Assembly: GCA_036874045.1 (NCBI GenBank)
Contig: JAZBRI010000009.1
Coordinates: forward strand, 2,976,001-3,040,000
Reading direction: 5' to 3'
Origin: Cymodocea nodosa
Taxonomy: Eukaryota > Streptophyta > Magnoliopsida > Alismatales > Cymodoceaceae
DNA: 64,000 bases
Shown here piece by piece: positions 12,452 to 24,770 of the stretch (position 1 is its first letter; every line of letters starts with the position of its first letter). Made by a program: the position numbers and the translations under genes. The notes under the pieces were generated by a model, which saw only the letters and a program-made list of their open reading frames with translations, was not told where the DNA came from and did not search any database.

Positions 12452-12957
12452 TGTTTGGCTTTCCCAGCACTATACTAGAAAAACTTGGATTTGTTACTTC
12501 TATTTTTACTTAGTTAATTTATCTTTATGCCCATTCTTTATTTTAGAACAAACAACCTTTAATACAATTTAGATATTAATTCCAATTTGTACTTTAACTA
12601 CAAGTGCATAGTGTCTATTGTATCAGTGTGCAAGTACAGGTCGATCCCACAGGAAATTGCTGATGAATTTAAGAAATGTTTGATTGTGAACAATTCAAAT
12701 TTATATTCAATAATCACTCTGTTGAGTTACAGTTAACTCAACAGACTAAGTTCGTTGAGTTATGGATAACTCAACGGACTATCCTCGTGGACTTAAGTTA
12801 ACTCCACAAGCCTGTCTCTTCTTTATAATACTGCTATTTACAGAAGAATTCGGCCAACCATTGGGCGATTCCACAGATTGTAAATAACATCAATTAAGCT
12901 TTTTAATGTTAGTTAACATTAGATTTATCATTAAGCAATACTAACATTCAGATGATT
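12452..12957 (-). repeat. element A 5' LTR, truncated fragment
   Basis: About 506 bp matching the U5 end of the LTR (compare 3527-4040) and then stopping in GATGATT. The sequence beyond it is the 3' flank of the receptor kinase. The missing 1.6 kb of LTR and the missing copia half suggest one deletion or rearrangement joined A to unrelated DNA here. Confidence 0.85.
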
Positions 12958-13187
12958 GAATTGTGTGACCAGTCGTGAATCTATCAGCTTCCCCACTTAA
13001 TTTAAATTTTTTTTTTTTGCGCCAACATTTACAAGTAGTGATTAAAGAAAAAGGCAGTTATGAAAGTAACTTAATTAGTTACATATAGTACAAGTAAACC
13101 AACAAGAAAACCCCAAGCACGACCTTTGTCCGCAAAAAACTACACACAATTCTTCCTCATGTCCACGGGGGAATGAGCAAATTATTT

Positions 13188-15335
13188 TCATGCATACGTA
13201 TATCCATATGCCACACCAAACGACGAACTACTGCCGGGAGAGTTGCTACTTTGGTACCTTCCCTCTAGCTCCACACAGTTCACGAGTACGCGTAGTACTT
13301 GAGCCATAGTTGGCCTTTCCATTGATGAGATTCTTGTACATTTCAATGCCACCTCAACTATCATCCTCACAGACGCAATGTCGTAGCCATTGTCGATTCT
13401 TTCATCAATGATCTCATCAACTTCCTCGTTTCCAAATTTCAATTGAACCCATGTCGTTACGTGTGTGCTTGTTTCTGTGACAAACGCTGGTTTACCTGTA
13501 ACTAACTCCAAGAGAACAACTCCGAAGCTGTACACATCACTTTTGTCCTTTAGCTTGAATGAGGTACAATACCTGCAACCAATATTTCTTTAGTTTCACT
13601 TTCATCATGCATTAGTTCATATTCAATCTACTCACCATTAGAAAACTATTCTAACATTTTTCCTCACTTATGACTTATTTGATTTACCTGGATTAACTTT
13701 ATGCCAATTAACTTTGAGTTAAAATTTCACACGTGCTGACAAAAAAATAACTTTTGAAAATAATGTACAAGATACATACTCTGGGTCAAGATATCCTAAT
13801 GTTCCAACAACTTTCGTAAGCGCATGCGTCATGTTATTGGCCTCGAAAATCTTTGACATTCCAAAGTCTGCAATCTTTGCTTCAAAGGATTTGGTTAATA
13901 ATATGTTGGCAGTCTTGATATCCCTGTGAATTATGGGTGGTGTGCAATTGTTGTGTAGATACTCCAACCCTGTGCATGTGTCAATTCTAATACGTCCATC
14001 AATATTGATACTTTTTTTTTAGGATAGTGGAAAGAAATTAAAAAAGAGATAGAGTTTCAAAGTGACGAAGAACCTTTTGCAGCTTCCAAGGCTATGCGCA
14101 GTCTTTTTTTCCAAGATCTTAGAGTGGGATTACACACTTTACCTACATTGTACATAGTTATATAAGACTAGTATGTAACATCCTTTTAAAATAAGTCGAA
14201 GACACATGGGTATTAAAAATGTTGATTGGCTTAAAAAAAATTTTGAAGTGTACGTACAAAGCAGAAGTATGTTACGTTGATCTTTTTTTTGAAGAAATAT
14301 GTAATATTGTTTATGGTTGGAATCAAGAATGTTTGGTAATCCCTTTTCTTGAGACTACCACCCTTGTTAGCTAATGTAGTATCAAAACATAGGAATGGAA
14401 AAGAAAAGAAAATTTAATGACAAATCGTTCTCTAATCACAAATCTGAACTCAAATAGCCTTTGGACAACTTTTCCTTGTTATTGAATTTGATATTTGAAC
14501 AATGAAATCAAAAACTAGATCAAAAATATTGGACCTCTTCATATCATACCCTTCTTGTTATGTACTTTAGTAAGATGCCAACATTACATGTGTAATATCG
14601 TTAATTAATAGTGTGTAGATGAGGAAATTTTGATTTTAATTTTTGTAAGAGGATTGGAAATTTATAAATTAAAAGCAAGTGTATGTAGAACTTCGCATTT
14701 GATTTGTGGATTTGAAATATAAGAATTTGAAGCAAACATTATAGATTGGATTTGAGTTATAAAAAAAACAAAATATTTCCTTTGTGTTACAAGACAAGAA
14801 AGTCCTGGTTCAAACTAAACACTACCATGGTCAAGAAAAAACTATCTTCCTTTTGTTTTAATGGAGCTCATTTGACCTACAATCATTATATTTGAATTTT
14901 GAAGGCCATTTCATTTATTATGGAAAATTAGAATTCTTAGAAGGTAAAATATTCTTAGAAGCATGCTGCGCGATTGATTTTAATGGTGTTTATTACAGCA
15001 TTTACTATATGGCAAAATGTTGTCATTTAACTTCTGTAATAAATATTTTTGAAATATTAACCATCTAATTTTGAAAAAATGCAAATATGCTCCATTTTGC
15101 GTGGAATGAAAGTATACATGAAGTGTCATACCGCGTGAGAGATGGTCTTTTAAACTTCCCTCTTCCATGTAATCAAATACAAGTGCTAGGGAACCATCAT
15201 CAACGCAGTAGCCAACCCAAGAAACCAAGTTTCGGTGACGAGTCCTCGTCAAGACATCAATCTGCAAGAAATGGTTTACTCAAAAACATGCACAGATTGT
15301 TTCAAATGCACGTCACGTCAATATTAACAAATATC

Positions 15336-15379
<44 letters not shown>

Positions 15380-17331
15380 AAATAATCAAATGACTTGTCT
15401 CTTTACTTTCGGCCATACAGAATGGTGTTTGGCCATCCTTTCAAGTATGTCTCTCTTGATAATGTTTCTAAGGATAAGGGGTATTATTGTGAATTCACTT
15501 CTCATTTAATATTTCCTCATAGGTTTCGGTTTACTTACTTCCCATTTCAGGTCCTCAGTCGAGGCCTTTTCCGCCTAATGCTGTGCATGAAAGTGCGATT
15601 GTATCCTCTAATTACTCTAATGAAAGCTTTATTTTATTTTATTATTTTTATTTTTCTTCCTTTTGTTATTTGTTTTCTTCTTTTTATTTTATTATATATT
15701 TGTTTATTATTACATTTTATTATTATTATTTTTTTTCTTGCTTTTGCTGTTTCATTTCATTTTCTTTGTTTTCTTCATTTTGTTTTTTTTTATTAATAAT
15801 TTTTTTACTTTATAAAAATTTTAATGTCAAAAGTTCCCTAATTTAACAAACTAACCCTAACTTTATATATACCATCTAATATATTGGATTGATTGCTTTA
15901 GAAAATTTTCATGAATAATATTACTTTATCGTACCAAAGTGTCTTTACCATTAATTCATAAGTATAAGTGAAAATAACAATAATTATTAGATAACTATGT
16001 CAACACAAAAATCTTAAATAGTATGTGAAAATGATTAAATTTATCTTTAAATGTTCAACGTTTTGACCCATTAACACAAACCAAAACTTTCATTTCAAAT
16101 TAGGTCAAGTGTAGTTACTAGTCGTGTTGAAGAAAGTGACAGAACTATATCCATATTCATCATCATATGTACAGCCATAGATTCAATTTATTCTCAGCCA
16201 TAGCCTCAATCGTGTACTAGGACTATCAGTACACATATTCTCCGTTGAAGTTCAATTTAATCTCCAAACTTAATTAAAATATATGATAAAATTCATTATT
16301 TTAAGAGAAGAAAAAGAAGTCCTCAATGTAAATTTAGTTAATTACCTCTATGCGGAATTGATCGAAACTTTCAGAGGAGGATAACTTTTTGACAGCCACT
16401 TAGAGTTTATTTTCAAGGATGCCAAGATACACAATCCCAAACCCTCCTCTACCTAGTTCATGCTTGAAATTTTTGGTGATGTCTGTCAATTCCTTGGAGG
16501 AAAACTTTCGTATTAATGAAAAATCATCGGTAGTTCGTGGCAAGCTTGGCTCAACGATATCGTCTGGGTTAGACACTTCAAGAGAAAAAGGAAGTCACTG
16601 TTAAAGCTTACTTTGAAACATTTATGGAGAGAATTGAAATTAGTAATTAATTAGTAGGGTTTGCAGTACCATTACTTGCTTGATTCCTTCTTTTCCTTAG
16701 AAGCAATACGACAACCGATACAATCACTACAACTACCGCTGACACTGATGCCACAATTATGACGAGGATTTTGTTGCTAGGATTTTTGTCGCCAGGTGGT
16801 TCTATAGGCTTTAAATCTGGATTACCTTCAATGCTGTTTTAAATAAGAAGAATTGAGATATTGGATAAATTTTCAAATCTACGTTAGCATCATTGAATTT
16901 TATAATATTTTGAATCATATCTTGATTTGACATCAATTAAGAAACATTACGTACCAATTAAATGATGACATAAAAAGCCTGAAATTGTCACTTTTGGACA
17001 TATTTATATTCCTGTTTTACACAGGTACGTACATATATATATATAGTTTTGTGCGTATGATGCAAACTGATTTTACCTTAAAGTGAGGAATCCATCCTTC
17101 TTACGATTTAAAAGTTCCATAGGGATTGATCCACTAAGTTGGTTGTGTGAAAGATTCCTGCAAGACAAAGGCTTAGATTAGAGCATAGTTTTCTCTCATT
17201 TTCTTCGGGAGAAAGAGACATTTAATTAAATTAGATGAGAATCGATGATGTATACTTACAAGAACGTGAGATGTTGAAGTCTTGCAAGGAAGTCTGGTAT
17301 TGCACCAACAAGCTTGTTGCTTGACAAATCT
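13188..17331 (-). pseudogene. LRR receptor-like kinase, 5' incomplete, one stop
   Basis: Eight exons with matching GT-AG borders and phases: 17331-17260 and 17157-17077 (leucine-rich repeats, DLSSNKLVGAIPDF and NLSHNQLSGSIP), 16833-16670 (membrane span ILVIIVASVSAVVVVIVSVV then RKRR), 16575-16346 (juxtamembrane, Gly loop GRGGFGIVYLG and VAVKK lysine), 15261-15132, 14142-14074, 13969-13780 ([23 protein letters not shown]) and 13572-13188 (DVYSFGVVLLELVTGKP to the C-terminus). This matches the malectin-like/LRR-I receptor kinase class, which signals from the plasma membrane. A TAA at 16402-16400 lies just before VAVKK, where a residue such as Gln would be expected. The signal peptide and malectin domain are absent up to the transposons at 18492. 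Kinase motifs are otherwise intact, so it is a recent pseudogene or a gene with one damaging mutation. Confidence 0.88.
15341..15373. repeat. (AT)n microsatellite
   Basis: Uninterrupted AT dinucleotide run of about 16 units within the intron between the 15261-15132 and 16575-16346 kinase exons. A T-rich stretch follows at about 15620-15830. Confidence 0.95.
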
Positions 17332-18491
17332 CTGTATATACAAAGGAGGATAGAAATGGCTAGAAATTTCACAGAAATAAAATAAATAAATTTCTTGCAC
17401 GTATCAACATTTAAAATATGAGCAAATTACTATTTACTACCTGCACATTTGGTTAGGAATAAAAATAAGTAGTTGAGAGGAGTTGACTATCTAGTTATAA
17501 ATATGGATATAGCTAGTAAAGTAAATGTTGACCATATGTGCAATTTACTCCTTATGACAAAAGTAGAAACTTTGCAGTTGAAACCCTAGAAATGTGGCAA
17601 ATCATGTCATTGCCTCTTGAAACCTATGCCCTCCTTGTGAGTGGTTTTATGATGAGCATCATCAACGTACTAACTATTGTTGATGATGCCACAGCCTAGA
17701 CCCTTGTACCTTCACCATCCAGGCCTTGATTGTCCTCCTACACACTACACTAACCTTTCACCATAATATTGTCAAGGCTAATCGTCAAACTTCGACCATA
17801 ATATGGCCTCTACACCAGTGTTCCAAGAGGAGAGATTGTTGGGTTCATATATAGTAATGCACGCCAGTGACCCTCCTCCATGTGGCTCAACAACTGAAGG
17901 GCATGCTCACTCCTAACATGGCCTTGTTGACACTAAAAAGTTGATTGTGTTCGCCTATCGCTCCACTCACATGTGGTTGTTGAGATTCCCGCATCTATTG
18001 CCCTACACACATCTTCATGTACTAAATGTAGGGAACTTAAAATATATTTTATGCTGTCATTTGAAAACAGCCTACCAATTTAATAATCGATGTATCATTT
18101 TTGGTAAAACAAAAATTTGTTTAAGTTATTGCAACAAAATTTTGACCTGTCGTTTAATCTAACACCATTTTTAAATAAATAGTAACAAGACAAAGTTACT
18201 AGACTAATGTCCAGTCCAATAATTTATCAGTTTCTAAGAAATAGTGATCAAGTTAAGCCTTTGGACAGGAAAATGGTATAACATTATACGATAATGGCAC
18301 ATCATTTAATCATCTACTGTCTAAGATGAACAAACCACTTACCAATGGTTCGACTGGCATATCATTTTTTGTAACAAGTAATACAAGCTCTAAAAATCAA
18401 AAGTTCAATATAGAAGGATGGTACATCATTAGTTCTTGAGGAGGTTATGGTTTAACTAATGGCTTATCAACAGATGTCATGCCATACCATT
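17332..18491. other. no gene seen; receptor kinase 5' side
   Basis: AT-rich sequence upstream of the first visible LRR exon. I searched both strands for further LRR or malectin exons and saw none. The receptor kinase presumably continued here before the region decayed or was displaced by the PIF/Harbinger element. Confidence 0.5.
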
Positions 18492-19683
18492 TCATATATG
18501 GATAGTACAAAATAGAAGATCCAAAGTTTCTTTATACATACCAATATTGTGATAGATTTGCAAGCGTCTGAAAATTTTCATATGTACTCGTAATATTACA
18601 AAACGATGTTTAACAACTCTAAATGATCGTTCAATCATTGATCTTAATTGTGAATGTTTATAATTAAAGTTTTCAACTGTATTTTCTAGAAGTCTATTAT
18701 TTTCATATTCAGATAGATGATTTCTCACTCCTTGATATGGACAAATAAATTCAAGTCAATTAGGATAACCAACATCAACCAAGTAAAACTTTCCTGTATA
18801 TAATTAAAAATTAGTGTAAAAAATATATATATATTCAATAATGTCATTTCATACTTGGTGGAACCTTCAGTAGATGATATCTTGTGATGGCATCTTGAAG
18901 AATTCTTACATTAGAAGCTAATCCTTCCCAACCACTAAGAATATATGTAAATTCCATATCAAAATTACATACAGCCATAACATTTTGACTTAACTCTCCT
19001 TTTATATTTCTAAATCTTGTTGTTTGTTGTCCATAAATAGTTGCCTTAACATGTATTCCATCAATAGCACCAATGCAATTCTGTTAACATATGAAGAAGA
19101 AAGTGAGAAAAAATAATGTACAAATCAATTCCATATGAAAATACATATTTACCTTAAAATAGGGATACACATTTGAATCATTTAGTATTCTACTTGGAGT
19201 TGATGCTAGAGGCATTGCAAGAAGTTGTTTATGTAAGTTCAAAATTGCATTAAGTACTTCATTGAAGTACGTACTAACAGTCCATGCAGACTGAGAGAAA
19301 TTCTCTCTTGTTACTCTATATTGTTGATTTTGACCAACAATGACAAGAAAGATTGCAAACTTCTCTTTGACACTAACATTGCTTGTATTTCCCATGCCAC
19401 CTTCTCTTCGTAACAAATTACAGAAGTCAAGGAATACATGTTGACTCATTCTATATATCTTCCAACAATTATATGCTTGATGTGGCAGTGATGGATCTAA
19501 TAATCTTCTAATGTAGTCATGCCCTTCTTTACTCTAAATGTGATGCGTAGTACTAGTCAATGTACTTGACATATATGCAACACCTGTAAGGAAGTTCCAT
19601 AGTGAAAGAAGTAACATTCGCTGTCTTTTTGCTTCTTCCTCAAACATATTCTTTAACAATTCCAAACCATCCATACTATTCAT
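18492..19683 (-). pseudogene. PIF/Harbinger transposase (DDE_Tnp_4 type)
   Basis: ATG at 19683. The N-terminal part has RMSQHVFLDFCNLLR and FSQSAWTVSTYFNEVL. A short intron (PYFK then GTAAATATG...TTAACAG) leads to NCIGAIDGIHV with the first catalytic Asp. A second intron follows KVPP. The next exon has GKFYLVDVGYPN (second Asp) and SMIERSFRVVKHRF (catalytic Glu). In-frame stops occur in the N-terminal exon (HHI then stop, before SKEGHDY) and after GYPN. The C-terminus departs from the family after RRLQIYHNIG. It catalysed cut-and-paste transposition and is no longer functional here. Confidence 0.85.
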
Positions 19684-19952
19684 GATAATTATTACCTACA
19701 AGAAGTAATGAGATTAGTACATCTTTTCGTAAAAATCTATAAGAATCTTCAACAATAATAAAAACATTTATTTTACATAATAAGATTTATATAAAATAAT
19801 AAGCAATAAAGCATTCACATATCAACTACAATAGTCGTCATCATTGTCTAAAATTCAACATTACACATTATTCACCATAATAATAAAGTTCATGACATCC
19901 ATTAACATTACTGAACAACAGAAAAGTACATTTATATGTTGTGATACTTTAT

Positions 19953-21015
19953 TCATTCTATCCTCATATCTGCTGAGATGCTACTAAATTGTTCTGCTAA
20001 TTCTTTTCTTTTTAACAAAGTCATTGCTTTGAATTTCTCACTATTAGTAAAACTTTCAATTTGCAGTAATGCTTCTATAGCTTGTGTTGTAAGACTTCCT
20101 TGTTTCACTTTCAAATGCAGCATTTGCTCTTGCACTTTAACTTGTTGTTTTTGAATCTGAAGTTGTTCTTTCTGTATGTTTGTCACATTATCATAATATT
20201 TTTTTCGAGCTTTAACTTTATCCTCTTCTTTTTCACATAATGACATAATAGCATATGTAGCTTCTTTAAATGAAGATGTCATTGGTTGTGCTAACTTTGC
20301 ATGTGGTCTTGGACGTTTTCCCTTTTTCATCTCATTGGACCTTCTTGATGAAGACATTGGAGATTGAAGTTGGATACTATTTGTATCCATTGGACTGTCA
20401 CTTGGTGATGTGAAGTATTGAAAATGATTTGGTGAATGTGTCATTTCATTTGGTTCATCCATAGGTAAAGCTCCTTCATTCTGACTAATTGTTTCAGGAT
20501 CTCTACTGACATTCCCTGTAGCCATATTACTTTCAAATAACAATTGCAGTTGATCATAAATAGGACATGGTTTACCTTTGAGGAGCACAATCTAGGTGTT
20601 TCTGCAACATTAGAAAAATGTTAGTATATACAGAACATACAAATTATATTAACACATTCAAAAATATTACCTTAATAAATTCATTCCAAACTTCATCTGA
20701 AATATCAGTATGACCTTGTATGTAATTCCATCCCTAACCACTTTGAGACATAATGTTTGTGTAGTTACGATACATTTGTCGCCATGTTTTAATTCGACTA
20801 CCAACATTTTTCTTTGTAATACCTGCATTTGTGTCATTATTATATTTCTCTATCACCTTGTTCCATGTTTCAACTTTAACTTTTCCACCATGAGTCTTTC
20901 CATTCCCTTCATTTAAAACATCTTCTAATATACCCAAAAATGTGGCATTTGCTTTTGCATTCCAACTAGTATAAGATCTTTGTCTACCTGGTAATATATT
21001 ATCTGTACTAGCCAT
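19953..21015 (-). pseudogene. PIF/Harbinger ORF1, Myb/SANT-like protein
   Basis: ATG at 21015 starts a Myb/SANT-like domain: SYTSWNAKANATFLGILEDV, WNKVIEKYN and VGSRIKTWRQMYRNY. A TAG at 20736-20734 interrupts it just before GWNYIQGHTDISDEVWNEFI. An intron with donor AAG|GTAATA (about 20672) and an acceptor near 20605 leads to KGKPCPIYDQLQLLF, but the frame is off by one at the junction. The tail (about 20200-19953) is Gln/Lys-rich and probably coiled coil. In this superfamily ORF1 binds the element ends and works with the transposase. Confidence 0.8.
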
Positions 21016-21929
21016 ATCTAATTTGGAAAACATATATATAAATGAAAAACACATTAGTGAAATATGGATGACAATGACAACATCAATCATTAATTTAAAA
21101 AATAAATAAGTTAATATTTATTCAATGACAACATGCATTAAAAATGGATAAGAATGAATAACATAAATAAGTTACTAGTTATTCATAACACATGAAATGA
21201 CACACCTAAGAATTTCATACTTTTTTTCGATGGATTTGTAATCAAAATATAACCAAAGAAAAAAGTTGAACATCATATACAACACAAATTAGTTTATTTA
21301 GTTTGATTTACTTTCTATTATTTTCCTTTTTGTTATTTTCTAGGTGTATAAACTTTTATCAATTACTTCACCAAATATGAGTGCAAGAAATTCTAATATT
21401 ACATTTTTTTGTCTAATATACCATGTCGAAAGAAAAGTTAATCAATACTTATCTTTTATTTCATTGTTACCCATATTTTCTACTACAACATTACTTCATG
21501 CCACATCACTAAACAATTGGGAAATGTTAGAATGTCAAGTAGCACTTAAAACAAATTGGGAGAGAGGTGGAAACCACATTTTAGTCTAATATATGCATTT
21601 TATTTTAAGTTGTAAGTTGGACAATCCCTTTCCTATATCCTTCAGATATTTGAAGATTGGGATGATGAGCTAAGAGCCTACTATCTATTCAGAAAAAAGA
21701 ACACAATAGAAGGCTGGCATGAAATCACATTGTAACTCACGAAAGTAGAAACTGAAGCATAAAAAAAATTGACGAGCTTCGAGCACAAGGCCGAGTAAGA
21801 ACCAATCACTCGGCTAAGTAAGAACAGATCGTCATCAAAAGCAACCATCACAAACAAAAAAATCGACAAATAGACATTCTCAACCAAACAACTAGGGTAG
21901 TAAAAAGAGCATGGGGTCTTCACCAACCG
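21016..21929. other. no gene seen
   Basis: AT-rich sequence between PIF ORF1 and the minisatellite. Short open frames exist on both strands without recognisable domains. Confidence 0.5.
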
Positions 21930-22140
21930 ATCGGCGGGCTTCGAGCAATCGACAGGCTTTGAGCGGTTGGTGGGCTTCGAGTGTAAGGTAGGCTTTGAGC
22001 AGTCGATGGGCTTTGAGTGGTCGGCAAGCTTCAAGCACAAGGCGGGCTTTGAGCGGTCGATGAGCTTCGAGCGCAAGGTGGGCTTTGAGCAGTCGACGGG
22101 CTTCGAGCGATCAACAGGCTTCAAGTAGACGACGAGTGCT
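21930..22140. repeat. 18-bp minisatellite, about 11 units
   Basis: Units of the form GGCTTTGAGCGGTCGATG repeat with an 18-bp period and substitutions but almost no indels. Because 18 is a multiple of three, the minus strand stays open (22199-21681) and reads as hexapeptides such as SKPVDC and SKPADR. G+C content is well above the surroundings. No start context or homology supports a real gene. Confidence 0.85.
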
Positions 22141-24311
22141 GGGCAGTCGACGTGTTCGGGCATATGCGATTCCTTGATTTCAAAGGGGAGAATCTTCAAA
22201 ATCAGGGAAATTTTTTCCTTTTATATTTGGGAAAGTTAAAAAACATCCCCAAGTTTCCAGATTTGCACAAACTAATCACATACTTTCTTTACTTTCATTT
22301 CTTTCCTTTCTTCAAAATCTTAGCATGCACAAACCCCCCTTTGATTTGAAAGTCAAGAAATGCTATCTATTTATATCTTGGAAATTTAGAAAAAAAATTT
22401 AACTTTTCAAGATGGCACAAACATTAGAATATGGAAAATTTATTTTCAACTTTCCAATTCTTAATATTCTAGGTGGCACAAACACCCCTTACGTGAATCT
22501 ACCTCATCAATCACCTTCAACTCTTATATATATAATCATAGTGATAATTTCATGAAGATTGTATAGTTGTTTACCCGATCATAGTGTCAACTTTACATTA
22601 ATATTATAAACTTATGATGTATAAATTATGAAAAAAATGATAAGAGAAAGTAATAATAATATAATAGATATAAAAGCAAAGGGTAGCGCATGTATTTATA
22701 AGTTGGGATGACTACATGTCATAGCTGATATTCACATAAATGAAAACGACAATAATGAATTTGAAGAGATGAAGGGAAGGGAAGGAAGAATAATATAAGC
22801 TGTCCACTATACATCCCCTTAAGAAAAAAGGAGAAAGGGGAAGAAATGATATGAAACTAATATAAAAAAAAGTGTATGTGATAGAAAACATGAGTACGAA
22901 ATCAAATGGCTGTTCTAGGGAAAAAATGCATATTTGACAAAGGAGATATGCACAGTCAGACTAAATGTGTGTGTAGGTAGATGATTCAACGTGACAACAG
23001 ACAAATCGAATATTCTATTTGGTTGGATCGAAATTGGTGTTTGTTCTTAACTTAGTGGATCATTGACTTGAACGAAGCTAAGTGCATGTGGTGGTAGGGG
23101 CATGCATCGAGCATCAAAACTAGAGATGCAACTAGTAGTTACATGTCAAGTAAAAGATTTGATAGCGAGCAAGGTAGACATGAAGGAAGAGGGGGCCTCA
23201 TGTGGGAAAATCAAACGTAGCATGAGCAAAGCAGACATGCATAAGTAGGGCAACAATCAAATTGAAGTGATTGTTCAATTAGACAGAAGGTGTTGTTTGG
23301 TCTAACCAAACATGTTGGACGAACGTATATAGGAAGGGGGCAGTGTGCAACAAGGAAAGGTAAGGCGCAAACATAGTAAGGGAAATGGTGCACATTGACA
23401 AGCAAGCAAAGCATATGCAACACCAATGGGTCAACATGCAGATATAGAGGTTCATAAGCGAGCATCGACACATGCAACAAATGGAACCTTACTCTAATAT
23501 CAATTGAAAAAATGACAATGACTAACAATCCAACAAGAAATCGAGGGTTTTAGCAAGCTTTCCAACTAGGGTTTTGAGTCTCCAACCAAAGTGGGTTGTG
23601 AGTTCTGGTCTTCCTTTTTCTTTAATTCTATACAATCTCCTTCTCCCCATTCCTATTTATAGAGCAAGCAAAAACCCTATCTTCTCGTCTACCCCAACCA
23701 CTCCCATCTCCTTACTCTAGTTGTGATCATTCCAACAAATCATAGCCACATTCTAACGACCTCAAAGTGGTGATGGTGGTCTTCACGACCACTTCTAGTA
23801 GGTGTGGTCTACATGACCATGAACCCACATTCTAACAAAAATGATGTAGATGCTACATCATAGTCACATCACCCACCATGTCAACATCATCCTCCCTTCT
23901 CCATTCTTTTAGAAACTTATTCCTATGGCCATTGACAACCATTCTCATCCCATCTTTCACATGACTATTCTCCTTCAATTGTTCTCTTTCCCCAATCTCT
24001 CTATTAACACTCACTAATTTATTTAATGGGGGAAGTGTATCCTTCCTCTCCCACAATGGTCATTCACACAAAGAATTGAGTTGTCAACACAAGCAACTAT
24101 AAATCCTTATGTTAGCAACCTAGCTCTACAAGGTTCATCATTCAGCCACTCAAGCACAACTTGACTTACACAACAACCCTACCACCTCTTTAAATTGCAT
24201 CCACCCACTACCCAAAAGTAGTCATTTGTCCACCACCATTACATGACCAACTCAAAGGAGGCATATTCATGATTATTCTTGCCTTGGTTAGATCAACCTC
24301 AATCACTCACT
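22141..24311. other. host sequence without a supported gene
   Basis: A possible transposon end lies at about 22200-22485 (see the PIF entry). The remainder has only short open frames on both strands. CT-rich sequence at 23590-24060 with many CAC and ACC runs gives misleading open frames. Confidence 0.45.
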
Positions 24312-24770
24312 AATTCACCATATATCCTAGTAACTTTCTAATTGAGGATTCAACCTTAACTTATATTTTCTTAGATAAGCTAAATAATCTTTAAGCTCTT
24401 TTATTTTGATAATCATGTTATTTACATATACTTCCATCTCTATATGCATCAAATTTTAAAAGAGAATAATGGTTAACTCTCTAATAAGTTTTTTCAAAAC
24501 TTTTGAGATTAAAAGGCATAACTTGATAACAAAAAATACTCCAATGAATGATAAAAGAGGTTTCTCCTTGTCTACCTCAACTATTTTGATTTGGTTACAA
24601 CTAGAGAAACTATTTATGAAGAAAATCGTTTATGTCTAATAGTATTGTCAATTAGAATATCAATATAAGATAAGGAGAAGTCATCTTTTGAATTAACTTT
24701 ATCCAAATCCTTGTTAATGTATATATAGACTCACTCATCTTTTTTTGACTCTAGTACCACATTGACAAAC
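24312..24770 (-). pseudogene. Ty3/gypsy (Tat-like) reverse transcriptase fossil
   Basis: Translating the minus strand across stops and shifts recovers gypsy reverse-transcriptase landmarks in order: VVLESKKDE, NKDLDKVNSKDDFSLSYIDI (family DLNKACPKDDFPLPHID), LIDNTIRHKRF, then EVYVNNMIIK where the catalytic YVDDM should be, then RKYKLRLNPQ and LLGYMV. It is a different lineage from elements A to F and far more decayed. Its catalytic aspartates read as asparagines. Confidence 0.7.

Larger units (their letters stand above)
3527..12957 (-). mobile_element. Athila-like Ty3/gypsy element A
   Basis: On the minus strand this reads truncated 5' LTR (12957-12452), tRNA-Asp primer site, zinc-knuckle/integrase ORF with an internal deletion, gag capsid gene, F-box gene, polypurine tract and complete 3' LTR (5621-3527). 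Compared with element B it lacks protease, reverse transcriptase, RNase H and the whole extra ORF. Its left edge splits the copia reverse transcriptase (flank TCTGC). Its right edge is broken inside the LTR, so no target duplication can be shown. Confidence 0.92.
18492..21015 (-). mobile_element. PIF/Harbinger DNA transposon (both genes, decayed)
   Basis: Two minus-strand genes in the usual pair: a Myb/SANT-like DNA-binding protein (21015-19953) and a DDE transposase (19683-18492). The outer ends were not found. GGTGGCACAAACACCCC followed by TTA at about 22465-22484 looks like a PIF-type terminus plus a TTA duplication, but no matching left terminus was seen. Confidence 0.8.

Noticed and set aside
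14325..14835. Possible MITE in a kinase intron
   Set aside because: GTTTGG-like and AAACACTA-like ends are present, but no convincing inverted repeat or target duplication could be matched by eye.
15395..15846. Open frames in the kinase intron as a gene
   Set aside because: They run through a T-rich low-complexity stretch giving only Phe, Leu, Ile and Tyr; no domain is recognisable.
22200..22485. Complete MITE
   Set aside because: Only one plausible terminus (CACAAACACCCC then TTA) could be seen; the opposite end was not found.
23211..24056. Open frames in the CT-rich host stretch
   Set aside because: Cys/Leu/Pro/His-rich composition with overlapping open frames and no domain or start context.
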